In this document: one piece after another, positions 57,155 to 64,000 of the stretch
Layout of the letters: each line of letters starts with the position of its first letter
Numbering within the stretch: position 1 is the first letter of the stretch
From: Nephrocerus scutellatus
Taxonomy: Eukaryota > Arthropoda > Insecta > Diptera > Pipunculidae
NCBI GenBank assembly: GCA_947095585.1
Contig: OX352761.1
Span: 131,036,277 to 131,100,276 of the forward strand
Length of the DNA: 64,000 nt
Direction: 5' to 3'
Position numbers and translations under genes: made by a program
The notes under the pieces: model-generated
The model's database searches: none
What the model was told of the DNA's origin: nothing
Seen by the model: the letters and a program-made list of their open reading frames with translations, nothing else

Positions 57155-58235
57155 TTAAAAAGCTATTTTCCGCGGTCAGAAATCACAGCGTTTAATTGTA
57201 TTACTTCTTAAGTTACTGGATAAAAAAGTAAAATGCAAAACAGAAAACATTCCCAGATGCACACACGACAGGAACAGAAACAAAGACGATTAGTATATAA
57301 TTTAACACGAAGCAGCTACTGAAAAACCAAAACAAAACTTAAGTGGTTAGTTGGTTTTTAACACCACAGCGCTAACACCTCTGATACCAGCCTGTGATAT
57401 TATATTACTTATGCCATATTTTTAATTTTAGACCGCCGCCGAGTGTACAACTGCCACAGAGGACGCCTGCTTAAGCAGTTATTCGTGCCCAAGCTGCATT
57501 ACAGGCAATGCTCAGATGATTTCATCCAAGCATGGTACTTTTATTACAGCATTAGGACAAAGTGCAATAACGAGAAGGACTTAGTTAAGCCGAGTGGTCA
57601 GAACAGAAATTTTCGCGTGAAACAAGTAAAAAAAAACCAACACAAAGTCATTTAATATTTATTATTCATTGCTCTTCAAACCCTTGAAAATAATGCATAG
57701 ACACACATACACTCACAATGACATCAAACATTACGAGGGTAACAGGACAAACTAGTGGATGGAATTAATTTAAGTTTTTAATTATGAACAGAAGCACGAA
57801 GTAAAGCAGGTAAAGAAACAAAGTGTAATTTAAAAAGAACATTTACTATGTACGTGCGTTTGTGGTCATTTACTGGTTTATTTTTTCCCAAACGGCTTTA
57901 ATCAGATCTATACACCTAGAATTTAAAAAACCCTTAGGACTTAAACAATGAAAAGTTGGCATTACAAACTGACTGCCCCAATGAAATTTTTCATCACCAT
58001 TTGATGGCGTTTCCGTGGTGTGAAAAGTAATGTTCTTTTACGATTTGCAATAAGGATCATTATTTGTATAAAAGTAACCAATTGTGACTTAACTAACATC
58101 TTGAAAGTTAAAATTGAAGCTTCATCAGTGGCGAAACGATCGCATAATCTGATTCTCAAGTAGTTTCCATTCAGTTTTGCAATTATTACTGTGCATTGTG
58201 GCGGTCAGCCATCATCAGAATAGGGGGAATAACAC
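57155..58235. other. No recognisable gene
   Basis: AT-rich spacer, short frames only. Confidence 0.5.
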
Positions 58236-58238
58236 AAA

Positions 58239-58530
58239 ATGCATCAGAATTGCAAGTGGCCGTATATATATCATAACATCATAAACATTTGCGCACCTAA
58301 AGAGGAGTCCCCAGATGATGAAAAAGAAGAATTCTTTGAATCAGTCGAACGGGAACTCCATGCCTGCCCTCAGTATGATGTAAAAATCATTCTGGCGGAT
58401 ATGAATGCCAAAATAGGTAGGGATCCAGTATTTAGGCAGTACGTTGGTACCCATAGCTTACACGAGAACATTAATAAGCAATAATTTGGTCGTTGTGAGT
58501 ACAAGGTTTGCGCGTAAAAATATCCACAAA
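58239..58530 (+). pseudogene. RTE LINE fragment: 5' region joined to endonuclease
   Basis: ATGCATCAGAATTGCAAGTG matches the 5' region of the family (reverse complement of about 18,890-18,908). It is joined directly, by deletion, to INICAPKEESPDDEKEEFF, VERELHACPQYDVKIIL, DMNAKIGRDPVF and GTHSLHENI. A shifted frame continues to the FARKNIHK block (about 58,505-58,530), where it stops. Here the family runs on the plus strand. Confidence 0.85.
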
Positions 58531-58534
58531 TTAA

Positions 58535-60730
58535 AATATTTAGTAAACAGTTCGAAGCTAGTAATTTTGTAAATTGAAGGCATTAGCTTCTTATAATTTT
58601 AAATAATAGAACTTTCTTCTTCCTTTAGAAAATACAAATATACATCTTTTTCAGCTGATTTGAAGAATGAGTGGCGGTGTTTTTAATTTTAACGTTTCGC
58701 TTCTTTTTGTCATCAAAAATTATCTTTTAATTAAATAAAAAAACGGTTCAGCTCTTTTCAGAGATACAACACACGAAGCTCGTTGCAATAACAGTATATG
58801 TTGTGTACCAATTATACGTATACTAGACGTCATTCAAGCATGATGGACATGCGACCACTGGTTATTTGTTTTGTCGCCACTGAACTGTTGATATCCCAGA
58901 TTTAATAAGATACACTGTTATCTATGCTTTTACTTTTAAAAAAACATATATCTATGCTGCTTTTTAAGTTTCCTTATATTTTAAATTTTTTAACATCGTA
59001 TGAACCTTTTTCATTCCACCTTTGGCTAATAAATATAAATTCAATGTAATGCGCTTCCTCGTTTATAAACATACAGCGGGCAGTTTAATAAATAAATAAA
59101 TTAACAATTTAAGAACGATAAATTTGTATTTGTAAATATTTAATAGTATTTAATGTGCAGTTGCGTGACAGTTATTTTTATGGGATTTATTTAATTTATG
59201 TCGCACCGCATGGTCGACTCGTTGGGTTTAATTTCACACGTTTCATGGATATTATTAGCAAATTATTTAGGAGCATTTGTATTTTAGTAGCATGAAACAC
59301 ACTGCGTGACGGTACGATTTGGACCAACTTTCAAACACAGCTACTACCATAGCATTTGCTTTTGTCGCAAATGAATTTTAAATTTAGTTGTGTGTACCGT
59401 TGGCCAAAGGTTGGTGCCACTTCCTCCTGTACATGCATATAGGAATAACTATAACCAATTTAGCCACTAATTGCTGCTCTGTTGCAATGCAATGCACAAA
59501 CAACAAAACACACTCATGTAAATACTGTATTATGTAAACTGAACTGAACGGCCAAACTGTGCCGTCAATTTAGTTCAAACCCACACTTTAACCAACCACA
59601 GCCAATACAACCACACTGGAACTATTCGAACTTGGGTTTCAAATTTAAATTAAGTGCCGGCGTCACTCAAAAGGAGCATCGACAAGCAGCCAGCATCCTT
59701 GTGCAATATTCACTAGAAGAATCCTTGAAAAATAGCCCTTTCATTTTCTATTGGTTTTCACAAAGTGTATAGTGTATGCACGAATGGCATGAAGGGCGCC
59801 AAATCGATGTACATATGTGTGACTCTCTACAAAAATTATTGAACTTAAATCGAAAGGAAGACCCACACGACTTGTGTCATCCGTCTACCAAATTTTCGGT
59901 GGTTGTCGTCGACGTCATGGAAGTCCAAGAAGTATTGCTTTGCTTGTTAACCTTTGAAGTGCACTTGCACAGAAATCCTATCTAGGGACTGGTCCTTACG
60001 TTGGAAAATCTTTTACTCTAACACCCTTTCCAAACTTTTCTCTAAATAGAGCTAAACCAAGGAGACTTAGGTCACGGATACATTTTCATTTTTTTATAAT
60101 TTAAAACACGTCTGCAAGTAAGACATGTTGTTGCCTAAGTGTTCAATCAAAAAAAAAACTAAAATCGAACTTTTCTTGCTTTTACTTGCTGCTGGTCTTG
60201 CATAACACTTAACCTAACTATCAATGCGAAATCCTTAGTTTTGATGGTTAACTGTATGAAAGCGTAAGCTGTAACTAAATTATAAAATAGCTCTATATTT
60301 TAGGTACAACTATTGGGAAGAAATTGGGTCTTCAGCTAAAGATAATTTTTCTAATTCAACATTGAAGCCAAGACAAGCCAAGAGATTTGTCTAGCCAGTC
60401 AACAAGACAGACCAACCAAAACTATTAAAATAATCGTAACCGGTCTGTTATTTTTAAATTTGTTAGAATGGCACATTTCACATAGGTTGATTTGCAGCAG
60501 TATTAAGAATTGGAGTAAAACAGAAGATCAAAAGTAAACTAAGATTGCACCAGTCAAGGTTTATTAAAAAACATCTGAAGTGAAGAGCTGTAACTTTTTT
60601 TCAGTCATATTCATACCATCGGTAGCATCCTTTTCAGAGAAATCATCTATGTGGTTTTAAGAAAATAGCAAATCGGGTATAAGCACGAATTTTACTATCG
60701 TTGAAATTATAGCCGCGTAGTAGTTAATGT
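58535..60730. other. No recognisable gene
   Basis: No coding motif, repeat or RNA gene recognised. One 69-codon plus frame at 59,776-59,985 is not convincing. Confidence 0.45.
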
Positions 60731-60732
60731 GT

Positions 60733-60783
60733 AGGCGCCATCGCTCTAGTGGTTAGGGTATTGGACTTCAGAAGTACCAATCG
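60733..60783 (+). repeat. tRNA-like A-box sequence (possible SINE head or tRNA pseudogene)
   Basis: GGCGCCATCGCTCTAGTGGT followed by TAGGGTATTGGACTTC resembles the 5' half of a tRNA, including an A-box-like TCGCTCTAGTGG and a D-arm. The B-box (GGTTCGAATCC) is not found at the right distance, and the anticodon arm does not fold well. It could head a tRNA-derived SINE or be a decayed tRNA. Confidence 0.35.
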
Positions 60784-61040
60784 CAAAAAAACACCAAAAA
60801 GTATTTTTCACGGTCCCACCTATCGCGAAGGTCTAACAAACGTCCGAGAGTATAATAACTTGTCACGGAAAGCGACTCGACTCGCTTTTAGGATAGGTTA
60901 TCAAATTTAAATCGCTTCGCTTGTGTGCAAAAACTTATCACGCACAACACGAATCCGCTAAATATTTTTATTATTATTATTAGTAGTAGTTAATGTAATT
61001 TTTAAAAATTGTACAGCAGACCATTCAATTCTATTTAATA

Positions 61041-61210
61041 CTAGCTGAAATACCCAGCGTTGCTTGGCTCCCCCCACAACACTGTCTCAACCACATTACT
61101 CCAACCCAACTGACCACCAAGACCCTCAAAGACCCTCCTCAAGCTAACTCAAGCCAACTCCCCCCATATTTATCACCACTATTTATCAAATACACGGACT
61201 ATCAAATCAG
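61041..61210 (+). repeat. Interspersed repeat with ACCCAGCGTTGC head, second copy
   Basis: CTAGCTGAAATACCCAGCGT, CAACACTGTxTCAACCACAT and AAATACACGG match 31,205-31,360. C-rich interior. The LINE RT relic begins shortly to its right. Confidence 0.65.
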
Positions 61211-61399
61211 ACAAACTAAAGTCTTACAGGCTTCCATATTCATTCAGCACATCTTTTAGAGATATAAGTAAAAAGAAGGCTTGCAAGGCTTTACGACAAA
61301 GTACCGCATTCATAGCCATAGACAATCTTTTATAAAAGGCAGTATTATGACATTAAGTTGCACGGTAAGCAAACTGATCTCAGATGTCAACTGGCATCT

Positions 61400-62760
61400 G
61401 AATGATAAGAGGCTACGAGTTTAGTCGACATCGAAAAAGCCTTCAACACGGTTTGGACCGACGCGCTAATTTATAAAATTATTATTATTAATGAATTCCC
61501 ATATCATTTAAGCAAAATGAATCTATCAATGGTGTATGGCAAGAAATTTGTGGTAACAGATGAAGAAAATACGACACATATAATATTTAATATCGCTAAC
61601 GGTCTGCCGCAGGCTTCAGTGTAACAGCACCAATCTTGATCAACATATATTTTGCTCGTAGTTTTCCCAGACCATGATTCATTGTCGAAAGCATTTGGAC
61701 TCGCGTCGTTTTAGTTTTTCGTGTTAGTTTTTCCGTATTGCTTTTTCAATGAATCAGGGAGAATTCTGAGAAAATAAATTGAAACCGGGTACAAACGTGA
61801 GAAATGTGATATATATTGTAAATCACATTTTTTCGATTTTTATTTTATTTTGAATTTAATAAAGGGCTTACCCCAACTTATTGCCGTGACAATACACAAG
61901 TCATTCAGGGAGTCCTCCCTTGGCAATGAGTCTCTATATATATATATAAAAAAAAAATCTTGCTTATGCTGACAACATCCTACTGTAGGCATACGGCTCA
62001 AAAATAGAAGAAATTCAAAGAAAGCTGCAAGGCAAATTCGATAAATTTCGGGCTTACTGCAAAACATGGAAGCTTATGATTCAAAATGCGAAGTTATAGT
62101 GTTCCCCCCTTTAAGACGCGGAAAAACGATCTGTGATGCAATTGGTAAATAGTTGCATGTAACTGGTGCAAATGGTTATCAAACTCCAACAAATAATGTC
62201 CTGCACTATTTGTACTGCAATGAACACGTAAATAAGGCGGTAAAAAAAGCGGCCTTTATGTGTCTTCAAAAACCTTTCTACTCACGCTACCTGAGAAGTA
62301 ATGTGAAGATTGTTTGTTACCAGGCATTTGTACGACCAATACTGACGTACGCGTGTCCAATATGGTAGGAATTAGCCCCCATTTATGAAATAACTCTGCG
62401 CCATCGAGAGGAAATGCCTAAGAGAGTGTATGCCTATATACAGAAGCGGACATTCCGATTTTAGACATTATGTGTCTTATAAAAAACTGCTGGATGGTTC
62501 CGGAGTATCTGGAATTGACAATTTAATTCTCGATCTTATTAGGAACCACACTTCGCTCGGTCATCCTCTATAGAAAACGACTTTATTTCGGGAGCATTTC
62601 ATACAGATCCTTGGTACTTATCTGGATGCATTGAGTTACTGGTCCGACTCATGCAACATACGTGTGATCTATCATATTGCCAGAAGGGCAACAGACAAAA
62701 CCATCCGGCATGCCTCATTGCTCAATGAGGATGGAAATGATATCTGGAGATTTTGACGTA
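61400..62760 (+). pseudogene. LINE reverse transcriptase relic
   Basis: Plus frames give VDIEKAFNTVW (motif A, about 61,420-61,455), FNIANGLPQASV (motif B variant of GVPQGS, about 61,590-61,620), then after an insertion ILAYADNILL (YADD changed to YADN, about 61,958-61,985), KIEEIQRKLQGKFDKFRAYC and, further on, VNKAVKKAAFMCLQKPF and VKIVCYQAFVRPILTYACPI. The order is that of a jockey-superclade ORF2. The loss of one catalytic Asp, several stops and the insertion make it inactive. Confidence 0.8.
61665..61957. mobile_element. Insertion within the LINE RT
   Basis: Sequence between the motif B and YADN parts of the RT (about 290 bp) has no RT character. It contains TTGCCGTGAC ... CTCCCTTGGCAATGAG (61,881-61,930), shared with 9041-9083, and ends in a (TA)n(A)n run just before the RT resumes. 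Probably a small non-autonomous element; exact ends unclear. Confidence 0.45.
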
Positions 62761-62764
62761 ACGT

Positions 62765-63620
62765 AACTGAAAGGGACCGGTTAAATGAAAAACGTCTGAA
62801 CAAAAAACACAGATACTTGTGGCTTGACTGGAGTGTGGCTGACATTTAACTCTGAGTGATGGATGGCGGTGGGCTCTATGCATGCGTATGTAGTTTAATG
62901 GCGTTGTCTTGGTGGAAGCACTATGGAACTGTATGCGTAAACTAAGCGGACTATCACTCCCGTGGGGACTTAGTTTTTCCATTTTTGACAAAAGGTATTC
63001 TAATAGATTAGTTTAGTTTTAGGTCGGTTAGTATTTTTTTTTTAGTTTATAAGATAAAGGTCATCATCCCAATACTCCATCACCCCCATAAATATCAATA
63101 GTCTCTCACATATAACCCTACCGCCCATTTACTATGCACTGACTCACTCCCCGGTTATCAACATCATCAACACCCCGCCACCATAGTAAATATCTCGACT
63201 CCACCGCCACTTAGCGGGTCCCAATTTTATCAGCAAACTTATTTATATTTAAGAAATTCATTTAGTGAATTTGAGTCAAATCGTACGATAAATACGAAAA
63301 ATTGCAATATAACGACTACCGCGCCATCTATCGGGATTTAACTTAAGAGAAACCTTCCTGCAGATTAAACTAACAGTTTGGTGTCAATCGGTCCAGCGGT
63401 TCTCGAGTTTTAAACGGACCCGGAACCGGTACCCGGAACGAACATTTTTATATATTAAGATTAAGAGAATTTTTCTCTAAACATTTTTTTATTACAGAAA
63501 AAAAAATATAAATAAAATATTGTTAGATTTCATAAGATATAAGACCTAAAAAGTAGTGAAAACCAACTTAATACAGACGTAAGTTATTTATTTATTACTC
63601 ACAATTGCCTTAGAAATATC
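62765..63620. other. No gene; repeat right-end sequence at 63.34-63.47 kb
   Basis: LINE-derived 3' sequence fades after 62,760. A C-rich plus strand at 63,060-63,200 resembles the interior of the ACCCAGCGTTGC repeat. At 63,390-63,470 TCAATCGGTCCAGCGGTTCT ... TTTTTATATATTAAGATTAA resembles the right end at 31,480-31,540. The LINE may therefore sit within, or be part of, a larger element. Confidence 0.45.
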
Positions 63621-63624
63621 ATGT

Positions 63625-64000
63625 ACATAATGTAATTACCCTAAAAGACCCCAAAAGATTATTAAAAGACCCCAAAAGAATCAAAAAAGACCTCCGCAAG
63701 ACCCTCAAAAGACCCCCAAAAGGACCCACAAAAGACTATACCGAATTTCATACAAATCGGTTGAGAAATTACTTTGTGTAATGTAATCCCCCTAAAAGAC
63801 CCGAAAAGACTATCAAAAGACCCCAAAACCCCAAAAAGAATCATGAAAAGGCCACCGAAAGACCCCCAGAAGACCCCCAAAAAACACTAAAAGGCTATCA
63901 AAAGACCACTCAAACCCCCTCAAAATACCACCAAAAGACCCTCAAAAGAACCCCAAAAGAGCATCCAAGAGGACCCTCAAAAGACTATACCGAATTTCAT
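63625..64000 (-). repeat. Low-complexity AAAAGACCCC tract, runs off the window
   Basis: Degenerate units such as CCAAAAGACCCCCAAAAGA on the plus strand, broken by a unique-looking box GACTATACCGAATTTCAT that recurs at 63,734 and 63,983 (249 bp apart). The tract is the opposite-strand counterpart of 52,258-52,620. Its right end lies outside the window. Confidence 0.85.

Noticed and set aside
63662..63880. 72-codon GSFG-rich frame on the minus strand
   Set aside because: Same low-complexity origin as the 52-kb tract.

Overview
The window is AT-rich eukaryotic DNA with no bacterial-type operons, no long host genes and a dense mix of decayed transposable elements. The element types point to an insect and most likely a higher fly, plausibly a tephritid fruit fly: a mariner with DD41D catalytic spacing of the rosa type (first described from Ceratitis), a maT (DD37D) mariner, RTE/BovB-type and jockey-type LINEs, and a Helentron-like helicase-endonuclease. 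The organism is an inference; no host gene identifies it.

Layout. 1-11.2 kb: a jockey-like reverse transcriptase (RT) fragment at the left edge, a mariner relic, an RTE 5' fragment, a tandem dimer of a repeat with a GTCG-rich head (4.3-5.6 kb), a (TA)n tract, a 175-bp duplication, and a rearranged RTE copy bracketed by 29-bp near-identical direct repeats. 13-22 kb: two LINE C-terminal relics, a mariner relic, a degenerate tandem repeat, and two long RTE fragments (17.4-19.0 and 21.1-22.2 kb). 23.7-31.5 kb: a modular repeat family marked by a shared box, a solo LTR with perfect terminal inverted repeats and a 4-bp duplication, and two RT relics. 34.8-36.9 kb: an eroded rosa-like mariner next to a well-preserved, internally deleted one that keeps its TIRs, TA duplication and a 240-codon open frame. 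38.2-40.6 kb: a jockey-clade LINE with zinc-knuckle gag, deleted RT and poly(A) signal. 41.5-42.6 kb: another RT relic. 44.6-48.4 kb: a second, inverted dimer of the 4.3-kb repeat, then two copies of the modular family, one with a 9-bp tandem array. 48.5-58.5 kb: a Tc1-like relic, a low-complexity GTCTTTTGG tract, the maT relic, an RT relic, the Helentron helicase-endonuclease (minus strand) and an RTE endonuclease fragment. 60.7-64 kb: a tRNA-like A-box sequence, a LINE RT relic with an insertion, and a second AAAAGACCCC tract running off the edge.

Nothing looks like a functional host gene. The window reads as intergenic, intronic or pericentromeric DNA built from successive insertions. Every protein call is by eye from motifs; family names rest on motif spacing and remembered family features, not on searches.
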